Assembly: GCA_004764695.1 (NCBI GenBank)
Contig: SMSO01000032.1
Location: 2,568,501 to 2,632,500, forward strand
Length of the DNA: 64,000 nucleotides
Source: Schizochytrium sp. TIO01
Lineage: Eukaryota; Sar; Bigyra; Thraustochytrida; Thraustochytriidae
Direction of reading: 5' to 3'
Positions 30,207 to 40,491 of the stretch are shown here, in pieces (position 1 is the stretch's first letter; each line of letters starts with the position of its first letter). The position numbers and the translations under genes are program-made. Under the pieces are notes generated by a model. That model saw nothing but the letters and a program-made list of their open reading frames with translations. It did no database searches and was not told where the DNA came from.

Positions 30207-33200
30207 ATGCGCAAGACCAACATTACGGGTGGGTCAGCTTTGGGCTTATCAAAATTGCAGACCCAAGATCCGTGGCAAGATTGCAGACAGCAGCGGCAAA
30301 AGGATAGCGAAATGATGATGCAATGGCAAGGCTATGATTTGCTACAGAATGATGCCGCTACGCCGTCGACGAGTCATAACATGGCACAAACTACGACAAG
30401 ACTTTCTCTGGCAGAACTTCGACTCCACGGCTCCGATAAATCCGAAAAGCAAAAGTTTCAACAGCAGCTGCAACAACAAAACCACGTGGATACAGGAGAA
30501 GATAGATTGCAGCGACTTGCACAGGCTCGAAAGGTAGAAGATACGATAGAGTTGTCGTCACAGACCTCGGCTGTGACAACTCCTCCATCAACGTCAACAT
30601 CAGCGAAACCACCGTCATGTATTTCCCCTGTCCAAAGTTCTCTTGGAATCGGATTTTCATCCGATCTAAGCTCTGGAGTGTGGTCAAAGCGAGGCAAATG
30701 TCTTGAAGACCCATCAGGGAGTTTGGCTATTGACAATCTTCGTCAGGAAGATGTAGATCGCGATCTTCGGCCAGAGAAGGTCACCACAGCATCCAGAAGT
30801 TATTCGAAACCACAGGCTCGATCTCCTGAGAGAAATTCTATATTCAGCAGAAATGAATTCTGCTTGAGCGACACGAAAGCCAGTCAAGACAAAGTTGGTA
30901 TTATCTGTGACGACAAAAACAAAGTCACAAGTGCCAGTGAACAACAGAAACATGGGGATGAATCTCAGAGTGAAGATGAGAGCGAAGAGGGTGGCGAAGA
31001 TGACGATGACGATGAGGAAGATGATGATGATCGTGAAGAAGAAGAAGAAGAAGAAGAAGAAGAAGAAGAAGAAGAAGAAGAAGAAGAAGAAGAAGAAGAA
31101 GAAGAAGAAGAAGAAGAAGAAGAAGAAGAAGAAGAAGATGATGATGATGATGATAGCTCCTGTGAGGAGATGGATGGAGACGACCTTCGTCTCGCTGGGG
31201 AATACGGCCGAGCCCTGCTAGATCTTCTTGAGAAGGAATCTCGACGCGCCCACATCCTTTCAGATCTTCTCAACCGTGAACAGAAAGTTAATCAAGAACT
31301 GGTGCGCAAGCAAGAAGACATTTCTCGTCTACGAAGACGAGCTACGTATCAACAAACACATCTCGAGCAGCTTGAAGATCAAGCCCATGAGCTTGAACAG
31401 TCTCTTAATCAGCAGAAGAAAGCTGCTCTTGAGGAGAAACGCCGCCGACGAGCTCTAGAACGTGAGATCGAGAAGCTTAGAAGCCTCGTCTCTGAGCGAG
31501 ACACATTTCGTACAGGTGAAATGTGTGGTCTTGATGAAAACTCTAGATCAGATAATATGAGTGATCGCCATGTTTCTGATCTCGGCACCTTTGATGAGAG
31601 CTTTGGCGGAATGAGTAGTGAGTTTGAGGAAGACCCAAGTTTGATGTTGCGTCATTCACCTAGTCAAGAGGTACGAGATGTTCTGCGTCAACGCTACATG
31701 CAAGTTGTGTCAGATGATCGTGATGATGACGACGAGGAAGATTACTATAGAAACCCTTATCATCACCGGGGACGACTAGAGCTTGCTGATGGGATGTATA
31801 AAGAAATGGATCGAGATTCAGAAATGCACGACGCACGCACATTAGCACAGACAGCGGCTCTTGTGGGGCAAAAAATGACCTTGCTTGCAAATGAAAAGGT
31901 TCAGCATGATCAAGAAGACGAACACTTTTTTCCTGTACAAGATGGTCTGGAAGATCCTATGGAAGACATGGCTGCCACAATTCGCTCTCAACAACTGGAG
32001 CGAGAGCAACAACTTCGAGCCCTCCCCGATTGCGATGACAACGAATCATATGTTTCAGAGCTATTCCTTTGCTCAAGCTCACAGGTTCCAAACATAGGTC
32101 TACAGGAAGATTCATTCTATGAACCTGGGGAAGAGTCTTTGCTTGCACCTGACGCATCCGAGTTTGAGGAGATTCGAGCAATGTATGAGGAGGAGCGCGA
32201 GCGCAGACAACAACTTCAAGAAGAAGTGCAATCCCTACTAGAGGAATGCGAATTACAGCGCCAGCGTGCCGAACGAAGACGAACAAGGGGTAGACCTTCC
32301 GGTCGCCAGAGTGGCCTTTTTGCTGCTCGATTCGGTGATCAGACGAGTGGTGCAGTTATGCTTGGTAATATTCGTAGTGTTAGTCAAGAGGACGCAAAGT
32401 ACACCTTGGCAGTTGATTTTGCTGTTCACAAACTAAGTTCCGAGCTCGGATATAAGCAATCCAGGCGTGCAACAATTGGCAAGTGTGAGATTTTCACTGC
32501 CGGGCTTTCAAGGCGAAGGACCTTCATGAATCGCCCCAAACATCCCATTAGCGAGGATGCCCCATTGCTTTTAGAGGAAGACTTTATCGAGCCTTTATCT
32601 TCAACTCAATGGCAACTTCAATCCACACGAAAATCAAAGCCAAGCATCCTGCTTTTAGATGAGATGGAGACTCTTGAACCCATCGTTAGTTCTCCTTCAC
32701 CGACGGCACGCATGGCTGACATTTCTACTCCACCTCGGCGTGGATCTGCTGCCGCTGCTGCTGCCGCTGCTGCTGTTGCAAGTGCGTCTCCATGGGGCCC
32801 TGTCCCACCTCCTTCTCGAAGGCCACCCCCTTCGTTGCGTCTCATGCGAGAGCCTATTCCCCTGCCTGATATGGAACCAGGTAGACTTAAACTTCGAACG
32901 GGGGCTGATGGCCATAAACGAAGAATTGGGGTCGGTACAATGGTATCACATGGCGATTCACACATGACATATGTTATCCAAGTAGAAAATGACCATGGTG
33001 GTTGGCGTATGGTCCAAACCCGGTATAGCCAGTTTGATCATATTTTCAATTGGCTTTGCGAACATCATGACGGAGGTCTTCTATCCACTGCCCCTCTACC
33101 CTATCCTCGAGGCTACGGATGGTTTTCTGCGGGCAGTTCAACTGATCCTCAAAATGTCAAGGAGCGTCGTAGTTGGCTAGAGTATTCTATTCTTGCCGTT

Positions 33201-33281
33201 CAGCAGCAGCAGCCTGCTTTGATCGACGTCCTTATGGATCATATAGGTATTCTCGGCGCTCGTGCATCACCACAGTACTAA
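30207..33281 (+). CDS. PX-domain protein with coiled coil and a 34-residue polyglutamate run
   Basis: A 1024-residue intronless gene. Residues 1-250 are Ser/Gln-rich and without a domain. From about 250 to 322 the protein is almost only Asp/Glu, including 34 Glu encoded by an uninterrupted GAA run (31035-31136). A coiled coil follows (about 330-440, LLEKESRRAHILSDLLNREQKVNQ onward), and another short one sits near 685-715 (EEIRAMYEEERERRQQ). An alanine run (about 846-861) and a Pro-rich stretch precede a C-terminal PX domain (about 905-1020). The PX domain has RYSQFDHIFNWL (the R-x-Y-xx-F helix start), PLPYPRG (the Pro-rich PPK loop) and ERRSWLEYSIL. PX domains bind phosphoinositides, usually PI3P on endosomes, so a membrane-trafficking role is likely. 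It converges on PEX11. Confidence 0.85.
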   Translation: MRKTNITGGSALGLSKLQTQDPWQDCRQQRQKDSEMMMQWQGYDLLQNDAATPSTSHNMAQTTTRLSLAELRLHGSDKSEKQKFQQQLQQQNHVDTGEDRLQRLAQARKVEDTIELSSQTSAVTTPPSTSTSAKPPSCISPVQSSLGIGFSSDLSSGVWSKRGKCLEDPSGSLAIDNLRQEDVDRDLRPEKVTTASRSYSKPQARSPERNSIFSRNEFCLSDTKASQDKVGIICDDKNKVTSASEQQKHGDESQSEDESEEGGEDDDDDEEDDDDREEEEEEEEEEEEEEEEEEEEEEEEEEEEEEEEEEDDDDDDSSCEEMDGDDLRLAGEYGRALLDLLEKESRRAHILSDLLNREQKVNQELVRKQEDISRLRRRATYQQTHLEQLEDQAHELEQSLNQQKKAALEEKRRRRALEREIEKLRSLVSERDTFRTGEMCGLDENSRSDNMSDRHVSDLGTFDESFGGMSSEFEEDPSLMLRHSPSQEVRDVLRQRYMQVVSDDRDDDDEEDYYRNPYHHRGRLELADGMYKEMDRDSEMHDARTLAQTAALVGQKMTLLANEKVQHDQEDEHFFPVQDGLEDPMEDMAATIRSQQLEREQQLRALPDCDDNESYVSELFLCSSSQVPNIGLQEDSFYEPGEESLLAPDASEFEEIRAMYEEERERRQQLQEEVQSLLEECELQRQRAERRRTRGRPSGRQSGLFAARFGDQTSGAVMLGNIRSVSQEDAKYTLAVDFAVHKLSSELGYKQSRRATIGKCEIFTAGLSRRRTFMNRPKHPISEDAPLLLEEDFIEPLSSTQWQLQSTRKSKPSILLLDEMETLEPIVSSPSPTARMADISTPPRRGSAAAAAAAAAVASASPWGPVPPPSRRPPPSLRLMREPIPLPDMEPGRLKLRTGADGHKRRIGVGTMVSHGDSHMTYVIQVENDHGGWRMVQTRYSQFDHIFNWLCEHHDGGLLSTAPLPYPRGYGWFSAGSSTDPQNVKERRSWLEYSILAVQQQQPALIDVLMDHIGILGARASPQY
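31035..31136 (+). repeat. uninterrupted (GAA)34 trinucleotide repeat in coding sequence
   Basis: Thirty-four consecutive GAA codons encode glutamate, flanked by GAT/GAC-rich codons. The complete lack of GAG interruptions points to recent slippage expansion. The minus-strand poly-Ser frame and the shifted plus-strand poly-Lys frame here are shadows. Confidence 0.97.
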
Positions 33282-33793
33282 AAAAGCGTCACATACGAAA
33301 GAAACAAAAGCAAACTCTTTAATTTTAAAAAACATGTTTGATTGCCAAAGAGAACAGGTGTCAGTGCTTTGGGCAATTTGATTCAGAAGCTGGGTTCACC
33401 TTGATCCCGTCAGTGGTAGGGTTAAAATGACATATTGAAAGTTTCAAGTTCATGACATTTATTTACGCTTTTTAGAACAGCACTTAAGAATGAACGGAAT
33501 CGATCGTTTTATGCGTGAGTATTTAGAGTCATGTACACAATGAGGATTCGCAGCTTTAGAACACACGGGTCTCTTTAGAGAATAGAGATATGTAAACCAC
33601 GCAGTGATCACATAGATATATAAGAAAAGAAAATTTATCGCTTTGGCAATAAGGTCTATTACAATACCATACAACTGTGCAGTGAAAACAGCAAGGAAGC
33701 GCTCGAGGTAGTCTTAAAAGAGATTGACATGAGAATGGATTCTTTAAAAAATGGAGAGCGGGATCATACAAAAAGTGAGTGATTGATCTTGGA
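33282..33793. other. convergent spacer between PX and PEX11 genes
   Basis: AT-rich spacer of 512 bp holding both 3' ends. Small frames on the minus strand (33459-33771) have no protein character. Nothing else was seen. Confidence 0.65.
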
Positions 33794-35455
33794 TCAGCGC
33801 GGACTTGATTTTTGCGAGGTAGGGGTGTTAGGAAAGCTTTTCAAGTCGTCCTCGATGCTATCTGAGCGACGACGAGCAACCTTGCCCTGCTTTGGTTTGG
33901 GCACGAACTTGGGCCAGTTCTTGAGGCATCCCAATGATCCTGAGACAACACCAAGAATACCGATAAACCAAAGCGGAAACATACGGAAGAACGGAAATTT
34001 GAGACGGTTGAGCAGAATACCAAGATTACAAAGAGCAGCAATCAGCTCGTTGTTCTGCTCCGCAACAGCATCATCCACTTCTGCTCTCCGAGTGCTTAGT
34101 TCAGAACGAAGTTCATCAGGATTACGCCCAAGGTAAGGTCTTTCGCTAGCGCTTCCGACTGAATCAAATCGATCACTATTTCGGCGCGTAAGAGAGGCAC
34201 CAGAGCTGGAGATACTGGCAGTATCCTCACTCGAAGTGCTTCCTTCATCTTCAAAGGAGTCTCGGCGGCCAACACTTTCTGGAGAGAGTAAAGCTTCTGC
34301 CCGATTAATGCGATCACGATAACGGTCTTGAAGACGCTGATCCTCCTTGCGAAGGCTTCTCACCTGCATTATACAATGGACGATAGCAAACGCAAGACGC
34401 CCAAGCGATGCATAATTCTTGAAGTCTTTCCATCGCTGGACGCGCTTATCAGCTTTTGCTCGCTGATGCAATGCCTTTATATGCTTTGCTTGAAGTTGAA
34501 CATAATGATCATAAGAAAGCTTTGGGTAGGCCTCAAAGAGCATCTTCCTGATTTCCTTTTCACGAGGATAACGATTAATTAGGTTTGCCTGAGCTGCCCA
34601 GATCATGTTGTCAAAGACATAGTACCAAAAGGAAAAGGTGTTCATGAGTACAGCAAGAAACCTAGTAACAAGGGCATGATACTTGGTAGGATGAACACCA
34701 AGATATGAGTCTGGGGCGGTGAGAGCAACACGTGCTCTTTCATACTCTTTGATCCATTTGCCAAGACGGAACACCTTGCGACCACTACTCATGGACTCTT
34801 CTAGTTTTTTCCAGGGGGCTTCGTCTGAGTCTTCAATGCCTGACAGGTTTAACGGTTGACTTCCCCAGAACATTGCAGCATACTGGATCACCGAGGCAGC
34901 CTTATCGCGTCCACTAGAGCGGCCCAGAAGAACAGAAAGTCTCGCAAGGTAAGTAGCAATAATTCGCTCAATACGATGTAAAGTACCAGCTACACCTTTG
35001 AATGGTTTCTTCACTTCCCCAATGGGCATCTGATACTTGTTGAACTCATATACAGCAGTATCTTGGCCGATAGGGTCGGTACTACGAATGATGAAACGAA
35101 GGTCCTCTGGCTTTTTCAAAGCTGAGCGTACAGGTGATTTGACATTCGAGTCATGCGGGGCATGTCTAATCTCTGCTCCTACTTCTATTGTGGTGGGCTT
35201 GGCCTCACTGATAGTAACACTCTTGCGCCTGGTCAAAGGAACATCAAGCTCAAGGTGCAATGTGGAACCCCTTGTAGAATGCTTGGCCTTCAGAAACGCA
35301 TTCTTTTCTTCATCGTGATCATCGCTGTCCTCAATTTCAGATTGCTCTCGCTCATCCCGATGACTTTCATGCTTCACTTCCTCGCCAGCTACTTGGGTCT
35401 TGAAAACAATCTCTGCTCGAGGGGCTAGCTCTGCACTTTCTTGTTGGCCCGCCAT
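33794..35455 (-). CDS. PEX11: PEX11-family peroxisomal membrane protein
   Basis: A 553-residue protein whose core follows the PEX11 pattern. It shows LSVLLGRSSGRDKAASVIQYAAMFWG (about 173-198, the GRDK-xx-xxxQY start), then SSGRKVFRLGKWIKEY (223-238), a hydrophobic segment FLAVLMNTFSFWYYVFDNMIWAAQANLI (266-293), an amphipathic GRLAFAIVHCIMQVRSL (352-368), and a C-terminal membrane segment (about 492-512, MFPLWFIGILGVVSGSLGCL). PEX11 proteins elongate and divide peroxisomes. Typical members are about 240 residues; this one has a 170-residue charged N-terminal extension and a Ser-rich insertion (about 395-445), probably for regulation. The ATG context is good. A peroxisome-tagged reductase lies elsewhere in the window. 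Confidence 0.9.
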   Translation of the reverse strand: MAGQQESAELAPRAEIVFKTQVAGEEVKHESHRDEREQSEIEDSDDHDEEKNAFLKAKHSTRGSTLHLELDVPLTRRKSVTISEAKPTTIEVGAEIRHAPHDSNVKSPVRSALKKPEDLRFIIRSTDPIGQDTAVYEFNKYQMPIGEVKKPFKGVAGTLHRIERIIATYLARLSVLLGRSSGRDKAASVIQYAAMFWGSQPLNLSGIEDSDEAPWKKLEESMSSGRKVFRLGKWIKEYERARVALTAPDSYLGVHPTKYHALVTRFLAVLMNTFSFWYYVFDNMIWAAQANLINRYPREKEIRKMLFEAYPKLSYDHYVQLQAKHIKALHQRAKADKRVQRWKDFKNYASLGRLAFAIVHCIMQVRSLRKEDQRLQDRYRDRINRAEALLSPESVGRRDSFEDEGSTSSEDTASISSSGASLTRRNSDRFDSVGSASERPYLGRNPDELRSELSTRRAEVDDAVAEQNNELIAALCNLGILLNRLKFPFFRMFPLWFIGILGVVSGSLGCLKNWPKFVPKPKQGKVARRRSDSIEDDLKSFPNTPTSQKSSPR

Positions 35456-35703
35456 GGTCTCACCCTTTTCGGAATCCCAAAGAGTTCTTAATTCCCAAAT
35501 GTGTCTTGGCGCAACAACAAAATTCCGCGGTACGTAAGTAATGCTTCTCCAAAACTCTTATTCCAGACGCCTGTCGATTGCCTCGAAAGTACTTATGCTT
35601 GCTGCTCTTCAAGTCTAGAAGCGTCTCTACCCTTCGCAACTTGCGTACGAATCGCGTACGAATGCAATGCACAAGTTTGAGTAATGCAATGTTCTGTAAT
35701 TCA

Positions 35704-35925
35704 ATATATAAGGCTCTGGGAGGTGGGCTCACGAGCGGACTGGAGTCTGTCTACGCGGCTGATGGGGCGCGACTCGCTCTGCGCAGAGCGTATCCAGGGT
35801 CCGGGCGGTCGCCGCCAGCTGACACAGGATGTTGCGGAGGGGGGCAATGCGGTTTTGGCGCTGGCGTTCGTGCAGAGCCGAGCAGAGGCGCAGCGAAATG
35901 GGTCAGAACGAGATTGAAAGCTGTC
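35704..35925 (+). other. GC island with a TATATAAG box, possible structured RNA or promoter
   Basis: An AT-rich flank ends in TATATAAG at about 35705-35712 and switches abruptly to about 200 bp of GC-rich sequence with several self-complementary segments (for example GCTCTGCGCAGAGC and GGCGGTCGCCGCC). It lies 250-470 bp upstream of the PEX11 start codon. It could be a promoter or leader of PEX11, a noncoding RNA gene, or chance. I could not match it to SRP RNA, RNase P RNA or a spliceosomal RNA by eye. Confidence 0.25.
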
Positions 35926-36911
35926 GGAGAAAGAAATAGCAGCTTCAAAGACCTTTTTATCAATTTCTCCTCTCTTTTCAGTTCTTGAAGAAAGACGTTT
36001 TATCAGAGGCTCACTAGAGGGACTTACCAGAAAGGCTAAGGGTGTGTGCTAGAATGGTTTTCTAGAGTTGTGGCGGAAATCGTGTGGAAAATTCGAAGTA
36101 CTTGAGAACTCCGACGCAAACCTGCAGAGAAGGAACCTTAGGTCTGATAGAGCACTTCTGCAAAATATTGGCTCGATCCATGGTGTTTGGAGCAAGTTTT
36201 GACGCATCCTTCGCCTTGCTCTGGGGGCGACTGAGGATTTTCATTTTCAGTTAATTACACTTTCTCTTTCAGTCTTTTTCCATTTAGTTTATACCATAAA
36301 TCATACAGAATTAACAAAAGTGAAAAATGAAAAACATATGAACGAGCCAACCCCTGAAAACCTGGAGGATGATGATGCTTTCGCGTGGACTCATTTCCCC
36401 ACATTTCGATGACGCCCCAAGCACCGTCATCAAAGCCCCCAGCCCTTAGCAGCATTATTTTCAACTCCATGCGCTTATCCCAAGACAACGGAGCATTCTT
36501 TCTACATTATTTCACAACTCCAGTAGTCCTCGTACCACCTCCTGCTATGGCTTACTTAGGCGGGTACCTACGATTCTATAGAGCAACCAACTCATATGAG
36601 CCATTGAAAACAACTTAAAGAGCAGCAAAAGAAAGAAAAGCGATTCAAGTTCTTCCTTCCTTCATTCCATCCTTTCTGCAAAACCCAAAACTTCGGACTT
36701 CTTTGCGGAATTCGATGCACAGCTCACCGGACCTCGCATGGCGCGGGCCAAGACAGCGTCGCGGCGATGATCAAGGGCTCCTCCTCCTCCGCTGCTGCTG
36801 CTGCTGCGCTGCTGCGTGAGAAGCCTCCAGTTGAAGCTTGCAGGGACCACTCACGGCTACTGACCTCCAGAGCTGCAGCAGTTTGCGCTTCTTGTAGCAT
36901 TACAAATAAAT

Positions 36912-37096
36912 AAATAAACAAACAAACAAACAAACAAACAAACCAAACAAACAAACAAACAAACAAACAAACAAACAAACAAACAAACAAACAAACAAAC
37001 AAACAAACAAACAAACAAACAAACAAACAAACAAACAAACAAACAAACAAACAAACAAACAAACAAACAAACAAACAAACAAACAAACAAACAAAC
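36912..37096. repeat. long AAAC microsatellite (about 46 units)
   Basis: Pure AAAC units run for 185 bp with only one irregular junction (AACCAAAC near 36943). The left edge grades into AAAT units. Frames across it, such as the minus-strand Cys-Leu-Phe-Val repeat, are shadows. Confidence 0.97.
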
Positions 37097-37256
37097 CATG
37101 GTTCATTGTGGCGTTGCTGATGCCCGGATTGCAGAGCTTTGCCAAAGACTTGCCAAAGATTTGCCAAACCCAGGAAGGATCAAGGGCATTTGATGGACTC
37201 TCCGAGTTGGCGTTTGCCACTCTAAATCAGTTCTGCAAACACAGGAGTTTTGACCT

Positions 37257-37342
37257 CGCAACTGCAATCTTTGGTTGAGTCATCAAAGGAACTCCAATGC
37301 GCAACTGCAATCTTTGGTTGAGTCATCAAAGGAACTCCAATG
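37257..37342. repeat. 43-bp direct tandem duplication
   Basis: Two adjacent copies of a 43-bp unit beginning GCAACTGCAATCTTTGG follow head to tail, starting at about 37258 and 37301, with no difference over at least 42 bases. The identity implies a recent duplication in noncoding sequence. Confidence 0.9.
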
Positions 37343-39255
37343 AGCGATGTCGATCAGGCTAAACAAAGCATTTTAGCGCAACCACTGTACTTTCTTTTGC
37401 CCTTAGGCGTTTTAGCTTTGCACGTGCGAATTGCGGTTTTGGCGATGGCCTCAGTCATCTCCGTGGAAGCGTGTAATTTTACTCTACTAGGAGAGTGCAA
37501 ATTTCGAGCTCAATGAAAACAGAACGGTTCCTAAATGGAGCTATTCTAAGTAGCAATATGGTTAAGTGAAGCAATGAGATTAAGTAAAAATAAAGTTTGA
37601 GAAGAACAGTAGCGATAGGATTAAGCTGCAAATCAAAAAGTTTAAGAAGAACAGTATGTATAACACATTAAGTTAATAAGTAAGATTAACTTCAATAAGA
37701 AGAGCATGAGTGAGTAGAACAAAGTCTGTAAGTAACATTGAAGCGTAAAAAAGGAACAGTATGAATACATAGCTCGTAACTAATAGCACAGCTATTCAAA
37801 AAACAGCCGCGGTAGGAAGCTTTTCATATATTTTCTTAGATAATTGTTCTTACATCATTTAGAATGCATCCTTTATGCCATATGCAGTTGTAAATAAAAA
37901 ACAGGCTATAAACTTACCTCCTCGAGAGATAAAATAAAACAAGAGTTTCTTGCATGCTCAATCCTAAAATATGAATTAAAGCGACACCTGAAACACAGAA
38001 TCTTCAATTGGAAACACAAACATCAACAAAACAAACGATACGAGTGATTGGGTAACGTTAAATATGATTCCATCAAATTTCTGAATAAATTAAACAGAAG
38101 CAGGGGAGTATCTACTTATATCAAGGTGCTAACTTGTGATTCTCAATTATTCAATTTTTCTTGAAGCCTTTTTGGACACCTTTTAGGCAAAGCGACAAAG
38201 TCGGCAAAGGACATTTTCCCTTCATTTCTGGGGTCTTATCAATGCGACCACACTGCCTCTTATGATGAAGATAACATTTATAGATCGCTCGCTCTATATC
38301 GAAGCTATATTGTACCGCTGGCCACCTTGGTTGATTGTTCTTACCCTAAAGGAGTTCGTGGTTTCGATTTCTCGTAGGTACATCTGCACATGAACAATCA
38401 ACACGATATGATAATGAAAAGGGAACACGTCGCATATGATGGAGGTTGGTAGAAACCAAGTTGCGGCCTGGTTCGTTACACGCATTCCGGTGCCAAATAA
38501 AGGATTTAAGAGCGACGTCGTGTTGAGAGTGCTTCTCTTTATCTACTATACATAGAAACAGCAAACAAGAGTTTCTAGTAAGGCTAATCTACGAAGCTAC
38601 AATAGAAGATTGTTTGCTTTTCCCGAGATAGTGCTTTTCTAACTCGACTGGCTAAGGAATCAGCCACTGGGCACTAGACATTGCTATCATGGTAGGTCGA
38701 TGCTGCGTGGTGATGATTCTGATTTGCTAATATTTTAACTGCCTAGGTTAATGATGGCCGAGGTCTTTTATTTCTAAAATCCAAATAGTTAAAGTTTGTG
38801 TGTTAGTTCAGGAAAAGCAAAGCGATAGCACTCGACTTCTCGACTGCTAGCATTTGTGGGAAAGCGCGTCATAGAACCTTGGTAGCACTATTTATCAACC
38901 CCCACCTCTAAAAAGTGCACCCGGTTTGTCTGCTCTCAACCTGGAGCTGGCTGCGAAAGGCAAAACAGGACATGGACCACATGACCACGTTTTGCGTAGT
39001 TGAAATACCACGGTTCAATTTCAATTGCAGGACTTCTATTTACGCGCATGAGAAGCCAATAGACCAAGAATCTAGATGTGGCGGAGCCATGGACAAGCAG
39101 GCAGTTCTAAAAGAAAAAAAAGAAGACCAAAAACAAAGAGCAGTAGATGCCTCTTTTTCAAGGAAATCGAAATAGAGAAGTACATACACAGGGTGTAAAT
39201 CTGCTTTTGAGAAGGGCGACCTCTCGAATATGTTCGAAAACAGCTACCGAACAGC

Positions 39256-40491
39256 TCAAGATGGTGGAAGTGTTGTGTTTTGTCCGGCTCGTAAATTACG
39301 AACTTCACGTATAAGAATTCGCTTGTCAGCCTGGAACTTTTGTTCTGCTTCCGCAAGCGCTTTCTGTGTAGCCTTCAGTTCCTGTTCGAGTTTTGACGCC
39401 CGGGCTCTTGCTAAAGAGACATCTGTCTGCAAGGTAGCTACGCGAGATTTGTCATATTTAGATGCATCAATCTTAGTTTCTGCTTGTCGTGCCTGACGTT
39501 CCAAACTTGCTACACGTTCATCTAGAAAAGTAATTATCTCTTTATCTGCAGCAATCTGCATATGAAGTCTCTGGTTCTCAGAAGCTGCTGCATCAAGCGC
39601 CATTTCTAGATCCTTCGTGCGCTGCGTTTGGACTTCCTTCGCATCCTGCGTAGCCTCCAGCTGTGCCTTGAGATCCTCTAGAGCTCCCTCTTTCTCCACC
39701 ACCTTCTCCAGCGCAGATCCAAGCCGTTTCTCCAATGCTAGTGCCGCTTTGACTCTTCCATGCGAGTCGTTGCCGTCATCCGTAGTTTCCCGCGTAGCCT
39801 CAGATTTTCTGCGCCCCAACCCAAAGCTCCATCCTCGCGTTTTCTGTTCTACAACTCCCGCTCCGATGCCTTGGGCGCCAGAAGCTTCACCATTAGTGGC
39901 ATTGCTTTCTACCCTGTTCTTTGAGAGGTCTCCCCGTGTCGAGACCTCACCTGACGACTCAAATGACGCCGAGTTGGAACCCTTCGATGCCGTTTCCGAA
40001 GACTTCGCCTCTAGCCACATGCGCTCCTGGATGTCCTGCTGCACTGCTAGGAGGGCTTCAACCTGGTCCTTGAGTGCGGCCTCAGAAGCTCTGGCTGCCT
40101 GTAGATCGCGATCTTTCTCCTCTACGGCAGCATTCTGGGCTCTGGCAGCGTTGAGGTCAGCTCTGAGGCGGTCCCGGTCTGCAGAGACAGAGGCCAGTTT
40201 GTCCATCTCGGCGTGCATGGATGCCTCCAAAGCCTGGGCAGAACGCCTGACGGAGGCAAACGTCTGGCGCCATGCGGCACGCTCCGCCTCGGCCTCGCCC
40301 AAAGCCAAGCGTAGAGAGTCCGCCTGAGCGAGAGCGAGCCGCAGGGCACGGCCCAAGGTCTCGGCGCGGGCATCGCCTTCCTTGGCAGCAACTGCATCCA
40401 CCAGATCCCGCACGGCTGCACGGACCTCAAGAGCAGCGGCGGCAGACTCGAGAGCCTCCGCGGCGCGCGCAACGAGCTCGCCGGCATCCAT
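39256..40491 (-). CDS. coiled-coil protein of unknown function
   Basis: Counted from the first in-frame ATG at 40491, this encodes 411 residues; the open frame reaches further to a TTG at 40527. Almost the whole chain is predicted helical: Ala/Glu/Arg-rich heptads cover about 1-155 and 245-400, separated by a Ser/Gly-rich linker with a basic patch (WSFGLGRRKSE). It ends with a segment RILIREVRNLR, similar to the end of coiled coils seen in some PX- and RUFY-type trafficking proteins, but no such domain is present. Function is unknown; a structural or tethering role is only a guess. GC-rich third positions in this gene create a long antisense frame that is not a gene. Divergent from the pseudouridine synthase gene. 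Confidence 0.72.
   Translation of the reverse strand: MDAGELVARAAEALESAAAALEVRAAVRDLVDAVAAKEGDARAETLGRALRLALAQADSLRLALGEAEAERAAWRQTFASVRRSAQALEASMHAEMDKLASVSADRDRLRADLNAARAQNAAVEEKDRDLQAARASEAALKDQVEALLAVQQDIQERMWLEAKSSETASKGSNSASFESSGEVSTRGDLSKNRVESNATNGEASGAQGIGAGVVEQKTRGWSFGLGRRKSEATRETTDDGNDSHGRVKAALALEKRLGSALEKVVEKEGALEDLKAQLEATQDAKEVQTQRTKDLEMALDAAASENQRLHMQIAADKEIITFLDERVASLERQARQAETKIDASKYDKSRVATLQTDVSLARARASKLEQELKATQKALAEAEQKFQADKRILIREVRNLRAGQNTTLPPS

Larger units (their letters stand above)
35456..39255. other. 3.8 kb gene-free stretch with GC island and repeats
   Basis: No convincing protein frame was seen. The stretch contains a GC-rich island at about 35715-35925, a long AAAC microsatellite at 36912-37096 and a 43-bp tandem duplication at 37257-37342. 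The part from 37500 to 38300 is strongly AT-rich. The larger frames are low-complexity translations of the microsatellite or lack any protein signature. Confidence 0.5.

Noticed and set aside
30895-31273. poly-Lys (plus) and poly-Ser (minus) frames
   Set aside because: These are shadows of the GAA repeat in the PX gene.
35578-35988. 136-codon frame across the GC island
   Set aside because: Composition follows the base composition of the island and there is no domain; more likely promoter or RNA.
36724-37220. minus-strand frames with Cys-Leu-Phe-Val repeats
   Set aside because: They are translations of the AAAC microsatellite; the flanks show no domain.
39617-40327. 236-codon plus-strand frame
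   Set aside because: It lies antisense inside the coiled-coil gene and encodes a Ser/Arg/Ala-rich low-complexity sequence. It follows from the GC-rich third positions of the real gene.
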